Of a stretch of 64,000 nucleotides of DNA, positions 1-8,347 are shown one piece after another; positions within the stretch are counted from its first letter, which is position 1, and each line of letters begins with the position of its first letter. The position numbers and the translations under genes are program-made. The notes under the pieces are model-generated. The model was not told the origin of the DNA, ran no database searches, and worked only from the letters and a program-made list of their open reading frames with translations. Source of the stretch: Myroides albus (GTDB taxonomy: Bacteria > Bacteroidota > Bacteroidia > Flavobacteriales > Flavobacteriaceae); contig NZ_WMJX01000009.1 of assembly GCF_009711045.1 (NCBI RefSeq), positions 43,408-107,407 of the forward strand, given 5' to 3'.

Positions 1-368
1 ATATGGAAACAGTACGTCGATTAACACGTGAAGTGCGTATACAAGCTAAATACGAGAGAAGTTTAGAAGTATTAAAATACTTGAAAGATCAAGGAATCAA
101 CAGAACAAAATCAGGTATCATGTTAGGCCTTGGTGAAACTGAAGAAGAAGTAATCCAAACCATGCATGATTTAAGAGCGGTGAACTTGGATGTACTGACA
201 ATCGGTCAATACTTACAACCAAGTAAAAAGCACCTACCTGTAAAAGAGTTTATCACTCCCGAACAGTTCAAAAAGTATGAGGAGATAGGTTTGGAATTAG
301 GATTCAGACACGTAGAAAGTGGAGCCTTAGTTCGTTCTTCATATAGAGCACAAAAACACCTTTTATAA
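1..368 (+). CDS. lipA: Lipoyl synthase, C-terminal part (5' truncated by window)
   Basis: This is the last 121 or so residues of lipoyl synthase, the radical-SAM enzyme that inserts two sulfurs into octanoyl-lipoyl domains of 2-oxoacid dehydrogenases and the glycine cleavage H protein. The frame runs in from before base 1, so the ATG at 3 is internal. Family signatures seen are [26 protein letters not shown], the [12 protein letters not shown] strand and the terminal [13 protein letters not shown] segment, whose RSSYRA serine is a cluster ligand in known LipA structures. The CxxxCxxxCxxC and CxxxxxCxxxxxC clusters lie outside the window. A strong terminator follows directly. Confidence 0.95.
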   Translation, partial: METVRRLTREVRIQAKYERSLEVLKYLKDQGINRTKSGIMLGLGETEEEVIQTMHDLRAVNLDVLTIGQYLQPSKKHLPVKEFITPEQFKKYEEIGLELGFRHVESGALVRSSYRAQKHLL

Positions 369-375
369 CAATAAA

Positions 376-410
376 GAAACAGGTCGCTTAGTAAGCGACC
401 TTCTTGTTTA
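376..410 (+). terminator. Rho-independent terminator after lipA
   Basis: The stem GGTCGC/GCGACC surrounds a TTAGTAA loop that can itself pair further, and a T-rich tract follows. The flanking AAACA and TTGTTT can extend it. It separates lipA from the GAPDH gene only 50 bases downstream. Confidence 0.8.
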
Positions 411-417
411 ATAGTTT

Positions 418-1425
418 ATGAATAAAATACGCATAGCGATTAATGGTTTTGGCCGTATCGGTCGTAACCTTTTCAAACTACTCCTTAGTCATCCCCAAAT
501 TGAAGTTGTTGCTATTAATGATTTAGCGGATACGCAAACAATGGCTCACTTACTTAAATACGATAGTATTCACGGGATTCTACCAAATCAAATTACCCAT
601 GATCAAGATCACATTTATGTAGATGGACGCAAGATCTTTTTCTTTAGACAAAGTGAAATCCAACAAATCAATTGGAAACACCTTGATATAGACTACGTTG
701 TTGAGTCTACAGGTAAGAGAAAAACATATGATGCTCTACAGCAGCACATCGAACAAGGGGCTAAGCGAGTAATCCTATCTGTTCCTCCAGAAGACAATAC
801 CATAAAAACAATTGTACTGGGTGTGAATCAAGATATACTTACAGGAGAAGAATTAATCATCTCCAATGCCAGTTGTACTACAAATAATGCAGCGCCAATG
901 GTGAAGGTTATCAAGGAATTGTGTGGTATAGAACAAGCGTATATCACGACTGTTCACTCTTATACAACAGATCAAAGCTTACACGACCAACCTCACAAAG
1001 ATTTACGCAGGGCAAGAGGTGCTGCCCAATCAATTGTTCCTACGACCACTGGAGCAGCTAAGGCATTAACTAAAATATTCCCTGAATACGAAGGTAAAAT
1101 CGGCGGTGGAGGTATTCGCGTTCCCGTTCCTGATGGCTCTTTGACAGATATAACTTGTTATGTCAAAAGAGAAGTTACCATCGAAGAAATAAATCAAGCA
1201 TTCAAATCAGCAGCAGAAACACATTTAAAAGGAATATTAGACTATACTTCTGATCCCATTGTGTCAGTTGATATCATAGGTAACCCACATTCTTGCCTGT
1301 TTGACTCACAGCTCACATCTGTACTCGACAAGATGGTTAAAGTAGTGGGATGGTATGACAATGAAATCGGCTATTCCTCTCGATTGATTGATTTGATTCT
1401 ATATGTAGATTCCATAAAAAAATAA
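418..1425 (+). CDS. gap: Glyceraldehyde-3-phosphate dehydrogenase, type I
   Basis: This enzyme oxidises and phosphorylates glyceraldehyde 3-phosphate to 1,3-bisphosphoglycerate in cytoplasmic glycolysis. At 335 residues it has the normal length. The Rossmann motif NGFGRIGR is at residues 9-16, Asp35 at the end of the second strand suggests NAD preference, the catalytic Cys153 sits in SNASCTTNN and the partner His180 in TTVH. The C-terminal WYDNEIGYS motif is intact. It stands alone between two terminators, so it appears monocistronic. Flavobacteria often carry more than one GAPDH, so whether this is the main glycolytic copy cannot be told here. Confidence 0.95.
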   Translation: MNKIRIAINGFGRIGRNLFKLLLSHPQIEVVAINDLADTQTMAHLLKYDSIHGILPNQITHDQDHIYVDGRKIFFFRQSEIQQINWKHLDIDYVVESTGKRKTYDALQQHIEQGAKRVILSVPPEDNTIKTIVLGVNQDILTGEELIISNASCTTNNAAPMVKVIKELCGIEQAYITTVHSYTTDQSLHDQPHKDLRRARGAAQSIVPTTTGAAKALTKIFPEYEGKIGGGGIRVPVPDGSLTDITCYVKREVTIEEINQAFKSAAETHLKGILDYTSDPIVSVDIIGNPHSCLFDSQLTSVLDKMVKVVGWYDNEIGYSSRLIDLILYVDSIKK

Positions 1426-1430
1426 TATTA

Positions 1431-1491
1431 CGAAGCAGTTTGTTTACTGAAGTCCCCATGATGACATAAAGCAAACTGCTTTTCTTTTTTA
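1431..1491 (+). terminator. Terminator after gap
   Basis: AAGCAGTTTG at 1433-1442 pairs with CAAACTGCTT at 1472-1481 across a loop of about 30 bases. A T-rich run follows. Confidence 0.75.
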
Positions 1492-1665
1492 CTTTTTTAT
1501 TTTGACACTTCCACTGAGATAAAGGTCCTCCCTATTTCATTGTCTCCCAAATGTAAATATTTTGTCTAAGTATACTAGTGCGAAGTGCAAGTAAACATCC
1601 CCTTAAAGGTTTTGCTTTTCTTAAATAGTAGTTATCTATTTCTCATGTAGACATATATTCACTTA

Positions 1666-2121
1666 TCAAACGGCAATAAAAATATCTACTTCTGCATCAC
1701 TTGCATTAGAAGCCTTATCACCATATACTTCGTAATCATGTGTAAACCTTCTCGCTAAGTCTTGATTCCAAATTTCCACCCACTTTTGAATAACAACACC
1801 CTTTGTTAAATCACCTTTAGCTGTAAACTTTAAGTAAGTTCCCCCCTCGACAGCTAACCCTGTCATACCTCTTGGAATCTGGGCTAAACTTGAGACCTTA
1901 CATCCCAACAAAGTCGTATAAGGCAATGTGTGATCACCTTCGTACTCTGTATACATCGAAATAATCTCATTACTTAATTTAGAGGGAATTTGTTCTATTG
2001 TATTTTCGTTAATAAATCGCTGCCATAACAAGGGAATATCATTAGCAGCTTGATTATTCATATTAGAGGTTCGCACGGTAATACCAATGATATAAAATGG
2101 CTTTACTTCAATTGTTTTCAT
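1666..2121 (-). CDS. GyrI-like small-molecule binding protein
   Basis: This 151-residue protein consists of a single GyrI-like (AraC effector-binding) domain, with no DNA-binding helix-turn-helix. Typical features are the opening strands, where PFYIIGITVRTSN resembles the family's start, the PLLWQRF helix, the YTEYEGDHTLPYTTLLGC strand with an acidic residue in the pocket, and a C-terminal YEVYGDKA segment followed by DIFIAV. Relatives bind hydrophobic or cationic ligands and some hydrolyse cyclopropanoid compounds. The WYL regulator lies upstream on the same strand, and a tandem 11-bp repeat sits just upstream of the probable promoter, so the two genes may form a sensing pair (inference). 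Confidence 0.8.
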   Translation of the reverse strand: MKTIEVKPFYIIGITVRTSNMNNQAANDIPLLWQRFINENTIEQIPSKLSNEIISMYTEYEGDHTLPYTTLLGCKVSSLAQIPRGMTGLAVEGGTYLKFTAKGDLTKGVVIQKWVEIWNQDLARRFTHDYEVYGDKASNASDAEVDIFIAV

Positions 2122-2148
2122 TCTAATTATCTTTTTTTAATTCTTCCA

Positions 2149-2183
2149 CAAAAATAATACTACAGAATGTCAACAGTATGTCA
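2149..2183 (-). promoter_or_regulatory. Probable promoter with tandem 11-bp operator-like repeats
   Basis: On the minus strand a TATTTTTG -7 box occupies 2149-2156. Immediately upstream lie two head-to-tail 11-mers differing at one base, ACAGAATGTCA at 2162-2172 and ACAGTATGTCA at 2173-2183 (plus-strand reading). They cover the region where the -33 element would be, which fits a repressor or activator site. Binding by the neighbouring WYL regulator is inferred. Confidence 0.5.
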
Positions 2184-2369
2184 GGGGTAAAACACAAATG
2201 AAAAAAATTCACTATCTATAATACACATCAGCATACAAAAAATGAAAAAATAAATTAGCACACAGTAATTATATTGCTTTAAAAAATCAAAGTAACTACC
2301 ATAGGCGACACTACTGGATACGAAAAAATCTAAGGAGTACACTCACCTAAAAGAAAGAAGAAAAACAAG

Positions 2370-3098
2370 CTATTCGTTCTTGGCCTCCTCTACACTATTG
2401 CGATACTTTTGACGACAGCTTTCTATATATTCTTGTAAAGTTAAATCATGAGGTTCAAAACACTTCAAAGACACGTGCATCCTTTCAATACGATCTAATC
2501 TAAAAGCTCTAAACTCACTGCGAAGGCGACAAAAGGCAATTAAAATCCAATTCTCTTGAGTAGTGTACAAAGCAAATGGTTCAATCTCTCTCTCGGTTCT
2601 CTTATTATCCAAAGAGAGATACGCAATTTCAACTACCTGATAATTAACCATAGCTGATTGCAACCTCACAAGCAAATCACTCGAATTTCTTTCTGTGGAA
2701 TTTGGTCTTACTTGTATGCGATCACACAACAACTCCATTTTCTCCCTTTGGCTAAAACGCATCACAGCTTTTAACTTTTCAACAGCGCTGCAATACTGTT
2801 GAACAAGAGAGCTATCGCTATTCTGTCCGATAAGTTGTTCTACTGTAATCAAAGCATTAGCCTCCTCTTGAGAGAACATAATAGGCGGTAGAGAATAACC
2901 TTCCATAATAGAATACCCTTTGCCTTCTTCAGTAACAATAGGAACACCTGAATCCTCAAGAGCTCGTATATCGCGATACACAGTGCGAACACTTACATTG
3001 TGTTTGGCAGCAATTTCACTTGCAGTCACTAATCGCTTAGACTGCAATTGTACTAAAATTGCAGATAGCCTATTCAACCGGGGGATAGATTCGGACAT
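2370..3098 (-). CDS. YafY-type HTH regulator with WYL domain
   Basis: This 242-residue transcription regulator has an N-terminal DeoR/HTH_11 winged helix at about residues 5-65 (RLNRLSAILVQLQSKR, then the recognition helix ahead of the wing EEGKGYSIMEGYSLPP). A WYL domain at about 135-215 carries EIEPFALYTTQENWILIAFC and the RAFRLDRIERM strand-helix typical of the family. WYL domains sense ligands, often nucleotides or single-stranded DNA. The gene reads toward the GyrI-like gene 250 bp downstream. A TATCTTTG -7 box (3123-3130, minus strand) lies about 25 bases before the start, with a perfect palindrome just behind it. Confidence 0.88.
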   Translation of the reverse strand: MSESIPRLNRLSAILVQLQSKRLVTASEIAAKHNVSVRTVYRDIRALEDSGVPIVTEEGKGYSIMEGYSLPPIMFSQEEANALITVEQLIGQNSDSSLVQQYCSAVEKLKAVMRFSQREKMELLCDRIQVRPNSTERNSSDLLVRLQSAMVNYQVVEIAYLSLDNKRTEREIEPFALYTTQENWILIAFCRLRSEFRAFRLDRIERMHVSLKCFEPHDLTLQEYIESCRQKYRNSVEEAKNE

Positions 3099-3122
3099 TT
3101 ATAGCATAATTTGTAATACTCA

Positions 3123-3170
3123 CAAAGATACAAAGAAGATCAAAATTTGGTTTGCATACAAAAGTTTGTA
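3123..3170 (-). promoter_or_regulatory. Promoter of WYL regulator with 14-bp palindrome
   Basis: The minus-strand -7 box TATCTTTG is at 3123-3130. A perfect dyad, TACAAA-AG-TTTGTA, occupies 3157-3170, about 27 bases upstream of that box. This is a plausible autoregulatory site, which is inferred only from position and symmetry. Confidence 0.45.
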
Positions 3171-3434
3171 CCTATGTAGAGACCTCAAGTTATTCTTTTA
3201 ACAAGATTTTCATTTTATTTCCCTTTTGTAATAACGTAAATCATATTACGAGTTTAACCCAGGTTACACAATAGACATCTGAACGAAAAATAATTACACA
3301 AAATAGCGCTGAATTACTGAGTAAAGTATACCCTAGTATGGTTTTAGAACTAATAAAAGAGATATGAAGTAAAATTGCTTTGTAGTATTTGGCTAATGTA
3401 GAATCTGCGGTTAAATAGTTGAACAAAAAATAGT

Positions 3435-3557
3435 ACTTTCCTTGGACTTTCTTGCCCTTTTCTTGCGGTATCCTTGCAGTTTTACTGCCAAAAAGGGGTG
3501 TTTCTCGAAGAAAACCCCTAGCATCCCCCAAGAAACCCCCAAGAAAGTACCAACCAT
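3435..3557. repeat. Structured intergenic element with two adjacent hairpins
   Basis: GCAG-TTTTA-CTGC lies near 3476-3488. It is followed closely by a long hairpin at 3494-3519, AGGGGTGTTTCT facing AGAAAACCCCT around a short loop, with a single bulge. Both sides are flanked by short repeats: TTTCTTGC, TTTTCTTGCGG and TCCTTGCAG before, and CCCCCAAGAAA twice after. The base composition is unlike the surrounding AT-rich DNA. Whether it is a dispersed repeat cannot be judged from one copy. Confidence 0.5.
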
Positions 3558-3867
3558 ATTGCAGTCATTTCCCTCATAACAAAAAACTATAGATAATTAT
3601 CTTATTGTAAAAAGCTAAAGAAATGTACTTGATTTCAGCATACAGACAATTGAGAACATTCGCTTATTCAAGTTGATATAGAGGTTGCCTTCGAATTCAC
3701 CTAAAAGGTGCATATAAAAGCACTATTCTAAAGAAGTGCGTAGCCTATGCTTTAGTATTTCGCTATAATTTATTATCCCCTCTTAATAAGAGACTACACT
3801 TTCCCAAAAATTCTTTAACCTTGAATCACCTTTACGCGATCTTAGAACATTGGAGTAAATACAATAA

Positions 3868-3902
3868 AAAATCCTCTTTGTTTTGACAACAAAGAGGATT
3901 GC
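3868..3902 (-). terminator. Terminator of the nusB-DUF1573-yajC operon
   Basis: On the minus strand AATCCTCTTTGTTG pairs with CAAAACAAAGAGGATT around a small loop, and a run of Ts follows. It lies about 35 bases after the yajC stop. Confidence 0.85.
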
Positions 3903-3935
3903 TATTTTCAAATCTACTCTATTGAATAGATAATC

Positions 3936-4211
3936 TTATTTTTTCTCGTTTAGCTTAGCTGAGAAATCCATAGAGATAGCTACTTTTTCAATTTGTAACT
4001 TACCAGCCATAGTCTCTAAGATAATTGTAGTTTCTTGGATCTCACCAATTCTTCCGTGAATACCAGATTTAGTTACTACTCTATCCCCAACTTTTAATGC
4101 TGCTTCAAAAGCTTTTTCTTGTTTTACTTTTTTCTGTTGCGGTCTAATCATTAAGAAATAGATCACTGCAAACATTAAGATAATGGGTAAAAAACTTGTC
4201 ATTCCTTCCAT
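3936..4211 (-). CDS. yajC: Preprotein translocase subunit YajC
   Basis: YajC is a 91-residue inner-membrane accessory of the SecDF-YajC complex, which assists Sec-dependent export. A single N-terminal transmembrane helix (about residues 6-22, FLPIILMFAVIYFLMIRPQ) ends in the diagnostic RPQQKKVKQ. A small beta domain follows, with the family motif LKVGDRVVTKSGIHGRIGEI. It is the last gene of a three-gene minus-strand operon, after nusB and the DUF1573 lipoprotein, and is closed by a terminator. No coaE follows it, although that gene commonly sits next in related flavobacteria as I recall. Confidence 0.95.
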   Translation of the reverse strand: MEGMTSFLPIILMFAVIYFLMIRPQQKKVKQEKAFEAALKVGDRVVTKSGIHGRIGEIQETTIILETMAGKLQIEKVAISMDFSAKLNEKK

Positions 4212-4239
4212 GTCCTATATTTTTCGAATTTATAATTAC

Positions 4240-4689
4240 TTAATCTCTTGGAGCTACATTAGCCTGAATTGTCAATAATTCAACTACGTTTTCTGTGTTC
4301 GTAGTCAATGTAATTGTTTTCTGTTGAAGTCCTTGTTGACTTTGTTGAAAACGCACTTTAATTTTAGAAGTCTCACCAGGTTTAATAGGTGTTTTTTGAT
4401 ATTCAGGTACAGTACAACCACATGAAGCTTCTGCATTGATAATCACTAAATCATCTTCTCCTACGTTTGTAAGTTCAAATTCAGTGTATACAGCATCGTT
4501 ATTTTTCACATTTCCAAAGTCGTGAGATAATCTATCAAATTTAACTTTAGGAAATTTAGTATTCTTAACTTGAGATTCTACTTTGTTGGCGTTTTCTACG
4601 TCAATTCTTTTAGTAGCATCTTCCTTTTTACCGTCACAAGCAACCGCAAACAAGGCTACTGTACAGATTAACAACAAGCTTTTCTTCAT
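4240..4689 (-). CDS. DUF1573 lipoprotein
   Basis: This 149-residue protein has a lipoprotein signal (MKKSLLLICTVALFAVAC, lipobox Cys18), so it is probably membrane-anchored in the envelope. The body is one DUF1573 domain, an immunoglobulin-like fold related to ASH/MSP domains, with the signature FDRLSHDFGNVKNNDAV, the ASCGCTVPEY turn containing paired cysteines, and KPGETSKIKVRF. Its biochemical role is unknown. Placement between nusB and yajC is a recurrent Bacteroidota arrangement. It starts about 18 bases after the nusB stop and is clearly co-transcribed. Confidence 0.88.
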   Translation of the reverse strand: MKKSLLLICTVALFAVACDGKKEDATKRIDVENANKVESQVKNTKFPKVKFDRLSHDFGNVKNNDAVYTEFELTNVGEDDLVIINAEASCGCTVPEYQKTPIKPGETSKIKVRFQQSQQGLQQKTITLTTNTENVVELLTIQANVAPRD

Positions 4690-4707
4690 TTTTTATTGTA
4701 TTTTAAT

Positions 4708-5649
4708 TTAAAGTAATCCTTTTCCTACTTTGTTTAGTCTTCCTTCTTCAGCATAAGCTTTAGAAATACCGTCTAATACTCCGTTGATAAAAATACTACT
4801 TTTTGGCGTAGAATACTCTTTTGCAATCTCTAAATATTCATTAATTGTCACTTTAACAGGTATACTATTAAATTTTAACATTTCACAAATCGCCATACGC
4901 AAGATAATTGTATCTATCTCCGCGATACGATCAGCATCCCAGTTAGGAGTTTTGTCTTCAAACTCTCTAAATAATTCTTGAAAGTTCAAAATTGTCTTTC
5001 TGTACAAATTAGTTGCAAAATCAGCATCTTCTTCGTCTTTGAAAATCTTTGGAACAAATACTTGGGTATCTCTTTCCTTTAATTTCTTCAATTGCTTTTG
5101 AATCAAAGTATTAATCACAGGTAAATCATCTAACCAAGTTAATTTATAATCTTCAAAGAAAGAATATATTTTTTCGTTGGGAGCAATGATTTCAGTGAAA
5201 ATATCCACCACAAAATCGCGGTCATCTTCAAATGTCACTGAAGACTTAGCCATATATGATTTGTAGATATCACTTTCCTTGATTTCCTCAAGTAACATAG
5301 TGATATAGTTGTCATATACTGACCACTGCGTTAACTTCTTCTCCTCCAACTTAGAGGTAATAGATATAGAGTTCTCTAATAAAAGAAGTACGCTATTTTC
5401 GATAAGTCTTTTGTTTGGATTGCGTTCTGCAGATGTAGCTAAATGTTTTTTCTGTGCTATAGAGATATATTCTTCCTCTTTCTTGCGAACCTCTACTAAG
5501 GTCGTTAACACTAACAAGTATAAATCTTGTACGTCTTCTATACTATTGTTTAGAAACTTCTCTCCTACTTGGATATTTTCAGAGTTACTTTGTTGCATCA
5601 TATAAAGTGATTGCATAACCTTTATACGAATGTGTCTTCTGTTTAACAT
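4708..5649 (-). CDS. nusB: Transcription antitermination factor NusB, long Bacteroidota form
   Basis: NusB binds boxA RNA together with S10 (NusE) and helps antitermination of rRNA operons. The conserved NusB fold is split. The N-terminal NRRHIRIKVMQSLYMMQQ opens the protein, and the C-terminal RNA-binding core (FREFEDKTPNWDADRIAEIDTII, then AICEML and the INEYLEIAKEYSTPKSSIFINGVLDGI segment) closes it. About 150 extra residues of charged helix lie between, giving 313 residues against roughly 140 in E. coli. I chose the ATG at 5649 because MLNRRHIRIKVMQ is the usual start in this phylum. The frame is open upstream to 5727, but the extra 26 residues resemble non-coding sequence. Confidence 0.92.
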   Translation of the reverse strand: MLNRRHIRIKVMQSLYMMQQSNSENIQVGEKFLNNSIEDVQDLYLLVLTTLVEVRKKEEEYISIAQKKHLATSAERNPNKRLIENSVLLLLENSISITSKLEEKKLTQWSVYDNYITMLLEEIKESDIYKSYMAKSSVTFEDDRDFVVDIFTEIIAPNEKIYSFFEDYKLTWLDDLPVINTLIQKQLKKLKERDTQVFVPKIFKDEEDADFATNLYRKTILNFQELFREFEDKTPNWDADRIAEIDTIILRMAICEMLKFNSIPVKVTINEYLEIAKEYSTPKSSIFINGVLDGISKAYAEEGRLNKVGKGLL

Positions 5650-5812
5650 GCTACTTAAGAACTTTTTATAAATTTGTTGTTGTTTTCTTATAACAGCGCA
5701 AAGGTAGTAAAATATACTTTTAATCAAACAAGAAAGATGCGATGAGTTATTTTTTAACGATATTTTTAGTAAATTATTAAATCTCTTAAATTCTATCTAT
5801 TCTATAATACGC

Positions 5813-5820
5813 TATCTTTG
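5813..5820 (+). promoter_or_regulatory. Probable -7 promoter element for the ABC exporter
   Basis: TATCTTTG matches the flavobacterial TAnnTTTG box. It would give a leader of about 180 bases before the start at 6005. The divergent nusB promoter must lie in the same spacer. Confidence 0.45.
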
Positions 5821-6004
5821 CCTTTTGCATGGTCAAAACAAACAAATTACAAAGTGTTTAATAGTTGAGAATATCAAAAAGAGGAAAAAACGAGACAACA
5901 GTGTATTCCCTTGATTTGCAAACCCTAAAACACTTTTTAAAACATGAATAGCAATAGTTATTTCTTGTTAATTATAACCACAAACAACAAGCCTTATCAA
6001 ACCA

Positions 6005-7756
6005 ATGAGTGCATTAAGTCATCTAAATAAATATTTTTACAAATATAAATCGCGTTTTATTATAGGTGTTACTATTACTATTGTAGCACAGATATTCACC
6101 TTATATACTCCTAAACTTGTTGGGGACTCCATTCGTACACTTGAGCAAATCGATGCCCTACACAAAGAGACGGTCATTAAACTATTGGGGCAAAATATCT
6201 TCTGGATTTTAGTCACAACCCTCATTGCAGGTTTTTTAACTTTCTTGATGAGACAGACCTTAATCGTCATGTCTCGTCACATCGAATTTGATTTAAAAAA
6301 CGAAGTATTCAAGCACTACGAAATACTCACCCAATCCTTCTACAAACAGAATAGAACCGGTGATTTAATGAATCGTATCAGTGAAGATGTAGGAAAAGTT
6401 AGACAATATGCAGGTCCCGCAGTGATGTATTCGATCAATACACTGATCAGGTTTGCGGTTGTATTAACTCAGATGTATTTAATCTCACCTCAATTGACTT
6501 TTTATTCGCTGTTGCCATTGCCTCTTTTAGGTTACTTTATCTTTAAACTAAGTAGACAGATTAACGAAAGGAGTTCTATATTTCAAGCAAACCTATCTCA
6601 ATTATCCTCTTTCACACAAGAGATTTTCTCTGGAATAAGAGTAATTAAAGCGTATGCTATTGAAGGAGAAAAACAAGAGGACTTTAAAAAACTAACCCAA
6701 GAGAGTAAAGAAAAAAATCTAAAACTTGCCAAGACAGGTTCACTCATTGGCCCGCTTATGATTTTTTTAATCGGATTGAGCAACTTAGTTGTAATCTCCA
6801 TAGGAGCTATCATGTATTTTAATGGACAGATTCCCGATATAGGAATCATTGCCCAATTTATACTATACATCAATATGCTTACTTGGCCTGTTGCATCACT
6901 GGGATGGGTATCCACGATGATACAAGAAGCAGAAGCCTCGCAAAAACGCATTAATGAATTTTTAGATATTAAACCTGAAATCTACAATACAGCAAAGGAG
7001 CATACTCCTATTGATGGAAAAATTGAATTTCAAAATGTTTCTTTTACTTACGATGACACAGGTATAAAAGCCTTAGACAATGTTTCTTTTACATTAGAAA
7101 AGGGCGAAACACTTGCTATATTAGGTAAAACTGGTTCAGGAAAATCAACTATTTTATCCCTAATTGCAAGATTATACGATATTGAAGATGGCAAAATACT
7201 CATTGACAACAATCCTATAAAAGATTGTCACTTAAATGATTTGCGACAATCTATTGCTTTTGTGCCCCAAGATGCTTTTCTGTTCTCTGACACAATCAGC
7301 AATAATATAAGATTTGGAAAAGAAGATGCAACAGAACAGGAAATTATAGAAGTGGCAAAAAAAGCCGCTGTTCACGAGAATATCATCTCTTTTGACAAAG
7401 GTTACAATACCGTGTTAGGAGAAAGGGGATTAACTCTTTCTGGGGGGCAAAAACAACGTGTATCGATAGCGCGCGCACTGATAAAAGAGTCACCTATACT
7501 CATCTTAGATGATTCACTCTCAGCCGTAGATACAGAAACGGAAGAAAATATCCTAAAGAGTTTAGAAAAACACAGTAAAAACATAACGACTTTAATCGTT
7601 ACGCATCGTATTTCATCAGCTAAAAACGCAGATAAAATAATCATCCTCGAAAACGGCAAAGTCATAGAGAATGGTACTCACGAAGAATTAATAGCCAAAG
7701 AAGGCTATTACAATGAGTTACATCAAAAACAACTCAGCGAAAAAGAATTATTATAA
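6005..7756 (+). CDS. MsbA-like ABC exporter (fused permease and ATPase)
   Basis: This 583-residue half-transporter is expected to act as a homodimer in the inner membrane, exporting lipids, peptides or drugs. The permease half spans about residues 1-320 with six hydrophobic helices (for example RFIIGVTITIVAQIFTLY and FWILVTTLIAGFLTFL). The ATPase half has Walker A GKTGSGKST at 374-382, LSGGQ at 478-482, Walker B PILILDDSLSAVD and the switch His in IVTHRISS. Its position beside nusB and ahead of the DUF3276 gene is conserved in flavobacteria to my knowledge. The substrate cannot be read from the sequence, and lipid A export (MsbA) is one possibility. Confidence 0.88.
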   Translation: MSALSHLNKYFYKYKSRFIIGVTITIVAQIFTLYTPKLVGDSIRTLEQIDALHKETVIKLLGQNIFWILVTTLIAGFLTFLMRQTLIVMSRHIEFDLKNEVFKHYEILTQSFYKQNRTGDLMNRISEDVGKVRQYAGPAVMYSINTLIRFAVVLTQMYLISPQLTFYSLLPLPLLGYFIFKLSRQINERSSIFQANLSQLSSFTQEIFSGIRVIKAYAIEGEKQEDFKKLTQESKEKNLKLAKTGSLIGPLMIFLIGLSNLVVISIGAIMYFNGQIPDIGIIAQFILYINMLTWPVASLGWVSTMIQEAEASQKRINEFLDIKPEIYNTAKEHTPIDGKIEFQNVSFTYDDTGIKALDNVSFTLEKGETLAILGKTGSGKSTILSLIARLYDIEDGKILIDNNPIKDCHLNDLRQSIAFVPQDAFLFSDTISNNIRFGKEDATEQEIIEVAKKAAVHENIISFDKGYNTVLGERGLTLSGGQKQRVSIARALIKESPILILDDSLSAVDTETEENILKSLEKHSKNITTLIVTHRISSAKNADKIIILENGKVIENGTHEELIAKEGYYNELHQKQLSEKELL

Positions 7757-7834
7757 AAAGTTGGTTTATTAAGTTTTTTTTTAGACTTTTGAATACTATA
7801 TATGAACAAATCAATTAATTGATAAGAAGGAATT

Positions 7835-8191
7835 ATGAGAGATAACGAAATGTTAGAAAAAGAGGAGATTTTCTCTAAAGTACTAAGAGCTGGTAGAAGA
7901 ACTTATTTCTTTGATGTTAGAGCAACGAAAGCTGAAGACTTTTACATTACAATTACAGAGAGTAAAAAGTTTACAGAAGATGATGGATCATTCCACTTTA
8001 AAAAACATAAAATCTACTTATACAAAGAAGATTTTGGTGCCTTTAGAGAAATTTTAGATGAGATGACAAACTATGTTATCGACAAAAAAGGTGAAGAAGT
8101 AATTTCAGAAAGACATCAAAAAGATTTCAAAAAAGAATATCAAAAAGATGAAGTAAATTCTTTCACGGATGTAAGTTTTGATGATATTTAA
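7835..8191 (+). CDS. PUR-alpha-like nucleic-acid binding protein (DUF3276)
   Basis: This small 118-residue protein of the DUF3276/PUR family is widespread in Bacteroidota and spirochaetes. Members with known structures form Pur-alpha-like dimers that bind single-stranded DNA or RNA. The hallmark segment runs from EEIFSKVLRAGRRTYFFDVR through DFYITITESKKF to KHKIYLYKEDF, a sheet-helix PUR repeat. The C-terminus is acidic and lysine-rich. The gene lies 78 bases after the ABC exporter and ends with a strong terminator. I infer a housekeeping nucleic-acid role. Confidence 0.85.
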   Translation: MRDNEMLEKEEIFSKVLRAGRRTYFFDVRATKAEDFYITITESKKFTEDDGSFHFKKHKIYLYKEDFGAFREILDEMTNYVIDKKGEEVISERHQKDFKKEYQKDEVNSFTDVSFDDI

Positions 8192-8212
8192 TGATATTAA
8201 AACTAAAAATTT

Positions 8213-8247
8213 AAAGTCTGGTTCAGTTGAATCAGACTTTTTTTATA
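8213..8247 (+). terminator. Terminator after DUF3276 gene
   Basis: AAAGTCTG at 8213-8220 pairs with CAGACTTT at 8233-8240 around a 12-base loop, followed by a T run. The fluoride riboswitch begins only about 20 bases later. Confidence 0.85.
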
Positions 8248-8262
8248 CCTTTGTTTTACAAA

Positions 8263-8316
8263 TATAGGCAATGATGTCTGCCTCGAACCGCTTAAATATG
8301 CTGATGACGTCTATTA
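8263..8316 (+). promoter_or_regulatory. Fluoride riboswitch (crcB motif)
   Basis: The aptamer lies 30-85 bases upstream of the CLC gene. The first hairpin is AGGCA/TGCCT (8266-8282) with loop ATGATGTC. The conserved joining sequence GAACCGCTTAAATATGCTGA follows, then TGACGTCTATT. Loop GATGTC can pair with GACGTC near 8305-8311 with one G-U, which forms the diagnostic pseudoknot, and ATAG/CTAT can close the outer pairing. This order (hairpin, AACCGCT, GCTGATGA, pseudoknot strand) is that of the known fluoride riboswitch. The gene it precedes is a CLC-F type transporter, as expected. No clear expression-platform hairpin is visible, so control may act on translation. Confidence 0.9.
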
Positions 8317-8347
8317 AAAAAACAGTATAACTACTATTTAATAGGCT

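Larger units (their letters stand above)
3171..3935. other. Long non-coding stretch (about 760 bp)
   Basis: I see no convincing gene here. The only open frame, 3241-3531 on the minus strand, has no family signature and is built partly from the structured element at 3420-3560. The remainder is AT-rich with stops in all frames. The far end holds the terminator of the nusB-yajC operon. Confidence 0.6.

Noticed and set aside
2920..3201. Open frame on the plus strand
   Set aside because: It is the antisense shadow of the WYL regulator and its promoter region.
3241..3531. Open frame of 96 codons on the minus strand
   Set aside because: No family signature; part of it is the hairpin element and the composition is that of non-coding DNA.
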